From the NCBI RefSeq assembly GCF_051851475.1, contig NZ_JBPUSJ010000005.1:310001-374000 (forward strand): 64,000 nt of DNA, given 5' to 3'. Under the pieces are notes generated by a model that was given only the letters and a program-made list of their open reading frames with translations, was not told where the DNA came from and made no database searches. Below are positions 8,422 to 16,251 of this stretch, piece after piece (position 1 is the stretch's first letter; the number at the start of each line of letters is the position of its first letter). Source of the DNA: Carboxylicivirga taeanensis (lineage in GTDB: Bacteria; Bacteroidota; Bacteroidia; Bacteroidales; Marinilabiliaceae). The position numbers and the translations under genes were made by a program.

Positions 8422-8832
8422 TCAGATGCCTTTAAGGCGTCGGCTGGCTTTTTTTAAGGCTTGATTTTTTTTATTACTCAAACGCTTTTCAACAGATGCT
8501 CGTGTTGGCTTGGTTTTAAAGCGCTTTTTTACCGGTGCTAAAGCTTTTGACAGGAGCATGTAAAACTGCTCGATGGCCGCTTCTTTGTTTCTTATTTGTG
8601 AACGACTCTCCTGATTGGTGATAATCAATTCGTTGTCTGAAGTGAGTTTTGAGCTCAGCTTTTCAATAAGTCGCTTTTTTTCAGTTAAACTAAGCAGCTG
8701 GGAGTGTTCGATGTTAAATCGTAAAATAACTTTCGTGTTTGATTTATTAACGTGCTGACCACCGGGGCCACTGCTTTTGGCTGATTGGAAGTCCAGTTCG
8801 GGTATAAAGTTTCTGTTATTAATTGGACGCAT
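8422..8832 (-). CDS. arfB: Alternative ribosome-rescue factor ArfB (peptidyl-tRNA hydrolase)
   Basis: This 136-residue class-I release-factor homologue has only the catalytic domain and a basic tail. The peptidyl-tRNA hydrolysing motif GPGGQHVNK is at residues 22-30. The N-terminus lacks codon-recognition domains. The C-terminal 35 residues are highly basic (KRFKTKPTRASVEKRL, then KKASRRLKGI), the tail that enters the empty mRNA channel of stalled ribosomes. Length agrees with the family (about 135-140). It frees ribosomes stalled on mRNAs without a stop codon. It is single-copy here, upstream of the small acidic protein, with separate promoters likely. Confidence 0.95.
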   Translation of the reverse strand: MRPINNRNFIPELDFQSAKSSGPGGQHVNKSNTKVILRFNIEHSQLLSLTEKKRLIEKLSSKLTSDNELIITNQESRSQIRNKEAAIEQFYMLLSKALAPVKKRFKTKPTRASVEKRLSNKKNQALKKASRRLKGI

Positions 8833-8917
8833 GTGACAAATTATTGAGTAAAGGTATTTAAATTGATTTTTGATTACAGTAATTTGTAGTTACTTTATTT
8901 TTATTTATCCATTCGAC

Positions 8918-10264
8918 ATGAGGCATCTACTCATAATCATTTTTTCACTATCTGTAACCATGGGTAGTATGTGTCAGGAGTTTATTGGCGTTCATACCAG
9001 TCCATACCTGCCCTTTGTGAGCTTAAGCAATCAACCAGCTGAGCTAGCCAGGCACAATGCCAGATGGAACATTAATTTCCTCATGGCTAATGCTGGTTTG
9101 TTGCAAAGTCAGAGCTTCGCTTCGCACGGATTTTGGGATATGTTGGGAAAGGTAGGGATGGGCGATTTAAAGTATTTTCTGGCAGCAGAAGAGTCGCTGC
9201 TCTACCTTAAGGGACGCATGATCATTCCATCAATTACCTATAAGTTGAATGAGCGTCATTCGTTTGGCTTGACCATGAGTGTGCGTGCCGATGGAATTTA
9301 TAATTCCTCCAACGATGATTTCCTTAAAATATTCAAAGGGATTGATGATCCGGATGGCTTAAAAGATATTAAGGATGAGTATTTCCGTTCGCTGGTGAGC
9401 AGTTGGGTTGAATATGGGTTTGCTTGGTCATCTACCTTTTTCAGAGATGATAACCACTGGCTAACGGGCGGTGCGGTGGTTAAGCTTTTGCAAGGGTCGG
9501 GTGCCGGTTATTTGGAAATGAATGGAATTGATGTGATGTTTGATAAAGAACGGATAGCACATTTCGATATGAATCTGTCCTATGGCTTTAACGAAAGTTT
9601 GGCCAAAACAGTTGATGGTGGCGATATTGTTGAGCAGTCTGGTGATTTTGGCATAGGTTTAGATTTGGGTGTGAGCTATTCATACCTGCCCGATCACCTT
9701 GCGGGTGTTAAGGATCTGCCCTATAAGTATAAGTTGGGGTTTGTAGTTTCAGATATTGGTTACATTCGTCACCGCGAAACCAAACAGCGAACAGCCATTA
9801 CCGTTGCAATGCAAGATGTTCCCTATAGTCGCTTTATGGGCGTGCCAACACTCGAAGCACTTAAGGATTCAATCATCAAATCGGTTGATATATCGGAAAC
9901 AGTCGGAGGAAACTTCAAAACTAATTTACCAGTTTCTTTTGGCTTAAGTGCTGATTACTGTGTTCACCCCAAGTGGTTTATTCATGGAACGGTACTTTAT
10001 AAACCCAACTACTACGGCACATTGCTTAGCCTTGTAAATGTATCTATTTGGCAATATAATTTAACAATGAGATATGAGACCCGAAAGATTGGCGTTTATT
10101 TGCCACTTGGCCATAACAATGTGTTAGGATGGAATATGGGGCTTGCAGCTCGTTATGGCAACTTTTTCATTGGATCTTCAACGGTGTTAAGTAATATACT
10201 AGGCAAGGTTAACGGGCAGCAGTTTGTTTACTTTGGAATGTCTGTTCCCATTGGCTCACTATGA
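8918..10264 (+). CDS. DUF5723-like envelope protein
   Basis: This 448-residue protein starts with a signal peptide (MRHLLIIIFSLSVTMGSMC, cleavage near residue 20). It is rich in alternating hydrophobic and aromatic strands with small turns, as in outer-membrane beta-barrels, and ends with a strand (FVYFGMSVPIGSL). The pattern of an N-terminal SNQPAEL segment followed by RWNINFLMANAGL is that of the Bacteroidota DUF5723 family, a group without known function. The frame is open to 8870, but ATG 8918 gives a proper signal peptide. It overlaps the convergent phosphatase gene by six bases at the 3' end. Confidence 0.75.
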   Translation: MRHLLIIIFSLSVTMGSMCQEFIGVHTSPYLPFVSLSNQPAELARHNARWNINFLMANAGLLQSQSFASHGFWDMLGKVGMGDLKYFLAAEESLLYLKGRMIIPSITYKLNERHSFGLTMSVRADGIYNSSNDDFLKIFKGIDDPDGLKDIKDEYFRSLVSSWVEYGFAWSSTFFRDDNHWLTGGAVVKLLQGSGAGYLEMNGIDVMFDKERIAHFDMNLSYGFNESLAKTVDGGDIVEQSGDFGIGLDLGVSYSYLPDHLAGVKDLPYKYKLGFVVSDIGYIRHRETKQRTAITVAMQDVPYSRFMGVPTLEALKDSIIKSVDISETVGGNFKTNLPVSFGLSADYCVHPKWFIHGTVLYKPNYYGTLLSLVNVSIWQYNLTMRYETRKIGVYLPLGHNNVLGWNMGLAARYGNFFIGSSTVLSNILGKVNGQQFVYFGMSVPIGSL

Positions 10265-11116
10265 AAGTAAGCGCTTGCAGTGTATTGCCAACGAATGATG
10301 GGAGCCATACAGTATTCCTTGGTGATTCATAAAGGTTGAATCGCTGCGGTTGAGGTCCAGTACGTCATTATTAAAGCTGGCAGCAGAGGCTTTTATTTCG
10401 TTAAAGATGCAGGCTGATGCAGCAAAATCCCATATACTGCCGCCGCCATCGTTCTTTTTAGGGAACTTGAAATAGATGGCCGGCGAATTCTCCAGCACCC
10501 ACATGGCGTTCATGGCTGCACCTCCATGACTGATAATATTAAGCTCTCCGGATGCAAAGCTTTTCAGTTGGGTGATAATTGCATTGTAATCTTTGTGCAG
10601 TGTCAAACTGCGATCACAAACCAGAGTCAAGGCTTCGTTTTGCTGATGAACCGTCCAGGGCTGCTGATTTTTAAAGGCTCCTTGCCCTTTGATGGCGTGA
10701 TAAAGCGTAGCTTCAACCGGGTTATAAATAACGCCTATGTGCGGATGGCCCTGTTTGTCCACTAAAGCAATGGAGACTGAGTAACCATCAGTTTGCTCAA
10801 TAAAAGGCAGCGTGCCATCCAGCGGATCGATGCACCAAAAGAAGTCTTTTTCAAAGCGACTGTGGTCGTCAGCGGTTTCCTCGCTTAGCAGTGCCAAGTC
10901 ATATTTTTCGATGGACGCCTGTAAGGTGTTAAGGATGAGTTGCTCGCTGGCCAAATCAACTTCGGTAAACACCTGCGAGGCTAAACTGTTGCCTCCTGCT
11001 TTTTGGTGAACAGCAAATTGTTCCTGACTGCGTTGGTGAATTAACTCACCGGCTTGGGTAGCGGCATTGATGGCACAGGAGGCTAATTCTTCTATATGTT
11101 GCTGGGTGAGTTGCAT
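10259..11116 (-). CDS. Inositol-monophosphatase-family phosphatase
   Basis: This 285-residue member of the lithium-sensitive, metal-dependent phosphatase fold includes IMPase, CysQ and fructose-bisphosphatase-like enzymes. It shows the metal-binding glutamates in LLSEET, the signature CIDPLDGTLPF, and the second motif IWDFAASACI. The length suits IMPase or CysQ. The residues that separate inositol phosphate from 3'-phosphoadenosine phosphate cannot be resolved by eye. ATG 11116 is chosen over the frame start at 11146 because that start would lie inside the upstream kinase gene. With this choice the two genes are four bases apart. The gene overlaps the convergent DUF5723 gene by six bases. Confidence 0.87.
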   Translation of the reverse strand: MQLTQQHIEELASCAINAATQAGELIHQRSQEQFAVHQKAGGNSLASQVFTEVDLASEQLILNTLQASIEKYDLALLSEETADDHSRFEKDFFWCIDPLDGTLPFIEQTDGYSVSIALVDKQGHPHIGVIYNPVEATLYHAIKGQGAFKNQQPWTVHQQNEALTLVCDRSLTLHKDYNAIITQLKSFASGELNIISHGGAAMNAMWVLENSPAIYFKFPKKNDGGGSIWDFAASACIFNEIKASAASFNNDVLDLNRSDSTFMNHQGILYGSHHSLAIHCKRLLS

Positions 11117-11120
11117 TTTT

Positions 11121-12104
11121 TTAGTCTTTATTGTAGAGTTGGGCAATCACTTCGCGGGCCAGGCGTTCGCTATAGCTGTTAATTTTCCAGTGGTCTGGGC
11201 TCCATCCCTTCAGGAAGCGATGAAAATCCGTCCAGGCAAGCGGGTACAGCTCTCGCCATTCCTGTTCAAGTTGTTCACAATCAATATTTGGTTGTTTATT
11301 TGTTACGGCAGTTTTTAATGCATCAAAGTAGAAGTCCAGAATCTGTTTCTCCATGGCTTCACAGTCGTCTTCATATAAACAGCTTCCAATAAAGTAGGCC
11401 ACATCCTTCATGCCACAACCACCGCCCACATACTGAAAATCAACAGCAGCTACCTGTTTGCCATCTTCCGAAAAACAAAAGTTGGCCAGCTTGGCATCGC
11501 CGTGCACAAAGGTGCGGTACTGACAGCTATTTAGTAATCGATCAATGGCCGGAGCAGCTGCCTTAAGTTGTTGGTCATCCATTATTTTGAGCTCATCGGG
11601 CCGTGTATCCAGATGCCAGTAGGTGCCAACTTCCCAAAGCTTATCAGGCGATTGCTGCAGAAAAGTAGCATGGAAATACGCCAACCATCGCAAGCAGGTT
11701 TGGATTTCGGTCCAGCTGACACTGGTCATCCGTTTAGAGAACCCTGAGGCATTTAAGTCTTCCATTACCATCACCACCTCTTCACCCAAGTGCCTTAAGG
11801 CCAGAATGTGTGGTGTGCGGCAATTGTTGTCGCACGCCTTATTCCAGAACTCGTACCAGGCCGTTTCCACTTTATAGGATTTTAGTTTGCGCTGGTGTGA
11901 GAAGTTCGTGTTCCAGCCGCGCGGATGCCTGGTGCTATCAGGCAGTTTAACGTGTTTCACTACCGCGCTTGGGTATGGCGCGCCATGCAGCTCAACCCGG
12001 ATGATTTGACCGTAGCCGCTCCAAAGGTTCTGGATGGTTTCTATCTTGCCAATGCCCGTTGCACCGGTGGCTTGTATTAGGATGTCTGTTAACTGTTGAT
12101 TCAT
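11121..12104 (-). CDS. Choline/ecdysteroid-kinase-like small-molecule phosphotransferase
   Basis: This 327-residue protein has a protein-kinase-like (APH) fold. The catalytic loop is FVHGDAKLANF (about residues 213-223, HGDxxxxN) and the metal motif is AVDFQYVGGG (about 234-243, DFQ in place of DFG/DxD). The layout, with VMVMEDLN as hinge, resembles EcKinase/DUF1679 and choline-kinase-like enzymes that phosphorylate hydroxyl groups of small molecules. The substrate is unknown. It is the first gene of a two-gene operon, followed four bases later by an IMPase-family phosphatase, so the pair has opposite formal activities. A clear -7 box lies upstream at 12128-12135. Confidence 0.8.
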   Translation of the reverse strand: MNQQLTDILIQATGATGIGKIETIQNLWSGYGQIIRVELHGAPYPSAVVKHVKLPDSTRHPRGWNTNFSHQRKLKSYKVETAWYEFWNKACDNNCRTPHILALRHLGEEVVMVMEDLNASGFSKRMTSVSWTEIQTCLRWLAYFHATFLQQSPDKLWEVGTYWHLDTRPDELKIMDDQQLKAAAPAIDRLLNSCQYRTFVHGDAKLANFCFSEDGKQVAAVDFQYVGGGCGMKDVAYFIGSCLYEDDCEAMEKQILDFYFDALKTAVTNKQPNIDCEQLEQEWRELYPLAWTDFHRFLKGWSPDHWKINSYSERLAREVIAQLYNKD

Positions 12105-12127
12105 GTTTACCCGTGATAATTGAGGCG

Positions 12128-12135
12128 CAAAGATA
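12128..12135 (-). promoter_or_regulatory. -7 promoter box of the kinase-phosphatase operon
   Basis: TATCTTTG on the minus strand is an exact TAnnTTTG match, with CTTG 21 bases further upstream inside the 3' end of the acyltransferase-synthetase gene. The ATG lies about 24 bases downstream. Confidence 0.5.
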
Positions 12136-12148
12136 CTATTTTGCTTTT

Positions 12149-14827
12149 TTAGGTTTCAAGCATTGCTTTAAGTACTTTGTAGTCGGTTTTACCAGTGCCC
12201 AATACGGGTATTTCATCCACTCTGATTACTTCGCGCAGTTTAGCAATGGGGGCTACTCCGTTTTTAAGCAGGTAGTCATTGGCTTCGTTCAGGTCAATGT
12301 TTTCTTTGGAAAACAAAGCGATGCGCGGTGGCTCACTTTTGTCGCTGCCTTCAATGGCCAGCACCTGCTCATCATCTTTACCGTATTTGTCGAGCAATAT
12401 TTTTTCGATGAATGGCAGGCTAATCATTTCACCGGCAATCTTAATGAATCGTTTGAGACGACCTGTAATAAACAGATAGCCTTCATCATCCAGGTAACCT
12501 AAATCGCCCGTTTTGTAATAGCGCTTACCATCAATGGTTTCAAATGGCTGCAATTCTGGTTGGTTCAAATAGCCTTCAAATACATTGGGGCCACTCACGT
12601 AGATCATCCCGGCTTGTCCGGCTGGTTGAGCTTGTCTGGTCTCTAAATCCAGAATTTTAGCGTTGATGCCCGGCAGAAACTGACCAACGCTGTTGAGTTT
12701 CTGCTTGGCTTGAGGGTTGAGCGTTAGTACGGGCGAGCATTCGGTAATGCCATAGCCTTCGAGGATAAGTCCGTTGTTGGTAACGGCTTCGAAATGATCT
12801 TTTAACGAGGTCGGCATGGCTTCGGCGCCCGATATGGCAAATTTCACCGACTTGAAAGCATAGGCAGCACTGGTTCCTTCGGTCAATAAGAGCTTTAGAA
12901 AGCCAGGTGTACCAAGTAATACATTCGCTTTAATGTGTTTCAGAATGCGCAATACTTCCCGCGAATCGGTTGGATTAGGGGTATAACCCACTTTTACTGC
13001 TGTTAGCAAAGGCATAATGTTGAGTACCGTAAAACCAAAGCTGTGAAACGGAGGTAGAAACGACAAGAAAACCTGGTTGTTATCGATTTCAACCAACTGA
13101 AAGGCAGCTGATAGATTGCTGATTATATTACGATGTGATAAAGGCACGGCTTTAGGTAAGGCTTCGCTTCCTGAAGTAAAGAGAATGACTGCTGTATCTG
13201 GTTTGTTTTTGGTATTGATCAGCAGTTTAGGAAACCGAGCTTTTAGTGCGCCTCTCACCTTGGTGAGCAGCGATAGTTGTGGGACTTTCTTTTCAAGCAG
13301 GATGATTTTTTGCTTGATCTCCTCCGGCAGCTGTTCATCTATCTTATCGACAAATGCGCCGGCTGACAGAATGGTATTGACGCCGGTGGTTTCCAGGCAG
13401 TGAAGAAGCACTTTTTTACCAACGGTCCAGTTGAGCATCACCGGCACTTTGCCGGCTAGGTAACAGGCGGCAATCAGCAAGGTGGTGCTTTGCAGGGCAG
13501 GCAGTAAAATGCCCACACGCTGCTCTTTGATGTCTTTTTTGAGTAGCTCGGCCACCACACAGGCTTTTAAAAAGAACCCTTTTCGGGAGGTAGAGCCCAG
13601 CATGGCATCGTAGCAAAACGGATCGTTTCCGTGCTGCGAAAAGGTGGAAATGAATTGCTTTAGAATCGTATCCTGATTGGGAACGGCCAGTCGCTTCACC
13701 TCGCTAAGTGGACGATGCAGAGTGGATGGTTTGAGGTCATTTTCGCTTTTAAACTCACCCATGGCCACCAGGCATAAATCCTCTACGGTCCTAATTTCGT
13801 TGATTTGTGGGGCTGAAAAACTCGGAAACTGATTCTCCACCTCAGAAATAATTTCCACAATATTAAGTGAGTCAGCACCCAGATCCAATTGCAAAAAGCT
13901 CTCTTGCTGAATGCTCTGCTCATCAATCCCCAGGATGGAGGCAATGCTGGCCCGTACTTGCTTCAAAACAGCATCTGGTATCGTTTGATTAGATGGCGTG
14001 GTTTGGTTTTTAAGTGTTTTATCCGAACCGGCAATGTTCTCGGGCAGTTCCCTGATTAATTGCGGTGCTAAAAAGTGGTAGCGGATAAAGGATACGGCCT
14101 CTTCTCCATGCACATTGTAAACCTTTTCCAGGTAACGGTTAAATTCTGCTTTGCCTTCATGGCTTTTAGCCCTTGCTTCATTTGTAATGTTTACAAATTC
14201 AACCCTTACAGATCGTTTCGGCATCCAAAACAAGAGGTTGGCCAGCACAAGTCCGATTGATTGGAGCAGAGTCGTGAAGAATGAGGGTGACTTCCCCATC
14301 CAGGCTTTGGACCAGCGGCTGCCCCACAGTCCGCCAATGCGCACGGCAATCACCTCGGCATTATCGGGCATATTTTGCACGCTTAACTGTGCACTCTGCT
14401 TGTTGATGATGCGTTCGTAACCCTGTCCGGCTATTTGCCCGCTGGGGTATAGTACAATGTTCTTGTTCATCATCAGCCCTTTATCAACCGACGAAACAAT
14501 CTGTTCCAGTACATTGGTATTTCGGCTGCCACCCTCTAAATCACTTACGCGCACGGCTCCCCAGGCTTTAAACAACCATTTGGCAACCGGTATGTCAAAG
14601 TAGGATGCCAGCATAACGGGTACGGCCGATGTGTACTTGTACAAATAGGCAAACAGAAGGATGGGATCCATTATGGCCTGATGATTGGGGAGAATCAGTT
14701 TGGCTGAAGGGGTATTCAGTAGTTCCTGTCCCTTTACGCTCACCTTGTAGCGGGCGCCAAGGATAAAACGCAGCAGTGCAAACAGTGCTTTGGCGATGCC
14801 TATTATGATTGGATGATGTTGTTTCAT
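12149..14827 (-). CDS. PlsC acyltransferase - acyl carrier - acyl-ACP synthetase fusion (Aas-like)
   Basis: This 892-residue three-part protein begins with an acyltransferase at residues 1-235, with the NHxxxxD motif (N48, H49, D54). The third block, usually FPEGTR, reads YPSGQI (127-132). Residues 285-355 form an acyl carrier domain with LGADSLNIVEI, Ser319 being the expected phosphopantetheine site. Residues 380-892 are an AMP-forming acyl ligase with P-loop LFTSGSEALPK (549-559), a YGITECSPV motif, YKTGDLGYLDDEGY and the terminal catalytic lysine region LGTGKTDYK. E. coli Aas joins the acyltransferase and ligase without a carrier domain. Together they re-acylate lysophospholipids imported by LplT. 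The LplT-like gene lies immediately upstream, 82 bases away, supporting phospholipid repair at the inner membrane. Confidence 0.9.
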   Translation of the reverse strand: MKQHHPIIIGIAKALFALLRFILGARYKVSVKGQELLNTPSAKLILPNHQAIMDPILLFAYLYKYTSAVPVMLASYFDIPVAKWLFKAWGAVRVSDLEGGSRNTNVLEQIVSSVDKGLMMNKNIVLYPSGQIAGQGYERIINKQSAQLSVQNMPDNAEVIAVRIGGLWGSRWSKAWMGKSPSFFTTLLQSIGLVLANLLFWMPKRSVRVEFVNITNEARAKSHEGKAEFNRYLEKVYNVHGEEAVSFIRYHFLAPQLIRELPENIAGSDKTLKNQTTPSNQTIPDAVLKQVRASIASILGIDEQSIQQESFLQLDLGADSLNIVEIISEVENQFPSFSAPQINEIRTVEDLCLVAMGEFKSENDLKPSTLHRPLSEVKRLAVPNQDTILKQFISTFSQHGNDPFCYDAMLGSTSRKGFFLKACVVAELLKKDIKEQRVGILLPALQSTTLLIAACYLAGKVPVMLNWTVGKKVLLHCLETTGVNTILSAGAFVDKIDEQLPEEIKQKIILLEKKVPQLSLLTKVRGALKARFPKLLINTKNKPDTAVILFTSGSEALPKAVPLSHRNIISNLSAAFQLVEIDNNQVFLSFLPPFHSFGFTVLNIMPLLTAVKVGYTPNPTDSREVLRILKHIKANVLLGTPGFLKLLLTEGTSAAYAFKSVKFAISGAEAMPTSLKDHFEAVTNNGLILEGYGITECSPVLTLNPQAKQKLNSVGQFLPGINAKILDLETRQAQPAGQAGMIYVSGPNVFEGYLNQPELQPFETIDGKRYYKTGDLGYLDDEGYLFITGRLKRFIKIAGEMISLPFIEKILLDKYGKDDEQVLAIEGSDKSEPPRIALFSKENIDLNEANDYLLKNGVAPIAKLREVIRVDEIPVLGTGKTDYKVLKAMLET

Positions 14828-14909
14828 GGTTATTAGTTCTGATAATAACTGTAATGTTTCTGTTGGCTATCAGCTATGGCAACTAAATTTCTGCCTTTTA
14901 ACTGATAAA

Positions 14910-16151
14910 CTATAAGGACTTCAGTTGGTTGGCGCCAGGTATGCGCAGCCAGGCCACAACCGTTATGATGAGTGTGATAGCAGCCACCGCACCAAATACC
15001 ATCAGTGAGTCGGCCATGGATTCAACCACCCCAAAAATACCGGCTGATAACAGGATGAATGAGAATAGCATCAGGTTGTTGTAGGCCAGTATCAGTCCCA
15101 GCTTGCGTCCGTGAACCCGATCTTGTATAAACGAATTTAAGGGTATTTTAAAGATGCCTGCAAAAAAGGCGGTCAATACAATTAGTACAGTAAATAATAG
15201 AGTGGATGGATTGACAATGAAAATGGTGGAGACACAAAGTAACATGCCTAATCCGCCCATAGGTACCAGGTACATCTTAAGCTTGCGGTTGGAGATGACG
15301 CCGGTTACATAACAGCCGGCACCGATGCCAATCGCCACTAAGGCCATGATGGTACTGGTGGCCGTATCAGATAAGTCAAGCATATTGCGGCAGTGTACAG
15401 TGATGTTCATCTGCAGCAGTGAGCCAATGGCCCAAAAAGTAGCCAGGCCGATAATCACGATATTCAGGCCCTTAATCTGTTTACTCCACTTGTAGGAACG
15501 AATCAGAAAAAGGATTGGATTGAGCGTGGTCTCATCTTCATCGTCAGGCACCGATTCTTTTGGGGCAATTTTTAAGCTGAACAGCCAGCCTATTATGGCA
15601 AAAAAGATAAGGGCCGCGCAAACAATAAGTGTTCTGTAAGGCGATAAGGATTCAACCAGGCTAATGTCCGAGGTAACCCCGGCTATGTATGTCCCTATGA
15701 GTACACCCATAAAGGTCAGCATCTCCATGGCGCCGGTTCCAAAAGGAATCCCTTCTTTACCACCAATATCCCGGATGATGCCATATTTAGCTGGAGAGAA
15801 CAGGCAGCTTTGCAGGCCCATCAGGAAGATGGCAAACATGGTAATCGCCACATTCTGTAAGATGAATCCCAGCGATGCGATGGCCATGATAGGTATTTCG
15901 TACAATTTAGCTCGCTGGATAATTTTAGCCTTGGAATGATCTCGTGCCAGTTTACCGGCAATAGGTGAAAAGGCAATGTAAGGCACCACAAACAAAGCTG
16001 ATGCCAGCATAATGACGATGGACTCCTGATCTTTCATCATCCAGGTGGTGGAGATAAAAAACACCAGGTATTTCAGGTAGTTATCGTTCAGCACCCCTAA
16101 AAAGTTGGTGATGAAAAGCGGAAGCCAGCTTGTATTGACTGTTTTATTCAT
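14910..16151 (-). CDS. LplT-like MFS lysophospholipid transporter
   Basis: This 413-residue MFS protein has about twelve membrane segments. Early residues SWLPLFITNFLGVLNDNYLK and the loop GKLARDHSKAKII (MFS motif A region) match the LplT/AmpG-like branch. LplT flips lysophospholipids across the inner membrane for re-acylation by Aas. In E. coli lplT and aas are adjacent in the same order. Here the synthetase fusion follows directly downstream on the same strand, and this conserved pairing is the main support for function. An alternative is a general drug-type MFS carrier. A strong inverted repeat lies 15-43 bases upstream of the ATG. Confidence 0.85.
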   Translation of the reverse strand: MNKTVNTSWLPLFITNFLGVLNDNYLKYLVFFISTTWMMKDQESIVIMLASALFVVPYIAFSPIAGKLARDHSKAKIIQRAKLYEIPIMAIASLGFILQNVAITMFAIFLMGLQSCLFSPAKYGIIRDIGGKEGIPFGTGAMEMLTFMGVLIGTYIAGVTSDISLVESLSPYRTLIVCAALIFFAIIGWLFSLKIAPKESVPDDEDETTLNPILFLIRSYKWSKQIKGLNIVIIGLATFWAIGSLLQMNITVHCRNMLDLSDTATSTIMALVAIGIGAGCYVTGVISNRKLKMYLVPMGGLGMLLCVSTIFIVNPSTLLFTVLIVLTAFFAGIFKIPLNSFIQDRVHGRKLGLILAYNNLMLFSFILLSAGIFGVVESMADSLMVFGAVAAITLIITVVAWLRIPGANQLKSL

Positions 16152-16165
16152 AGCAAATGGTTTAA

Positions 16166-16194
16166 GGGGTAAGTGCAGTGAAGCAACTTACCCC
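16166..16194 (-). promoter_or_regulatory. Stem-loop upstream of the LplT-like gene
   Basis: GGGGTAAGT and ACTTACCCC form a perfect 9-bp stem with an 11-base loop. It lies between the DUF2339 stop (16252) and the LplT ATG (16151). No T-run follows on the minus strand, so a leader or processing structure is as likely as a terminator. Confidence 0.45.
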
Positions 16195-16251
16195 TGCAAA
16201 TATAAACGATGCAGACTTGATCTTCACCTAATGGTTGGATATTAAAGTACG

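Noticed and set aside
12059..12502. Plus-strand open frame of 147 codons
   Set aside because: It lies antisense to the acyl-ACP synthetase domain and the kinase start. Its composition is that of a shadow frame.
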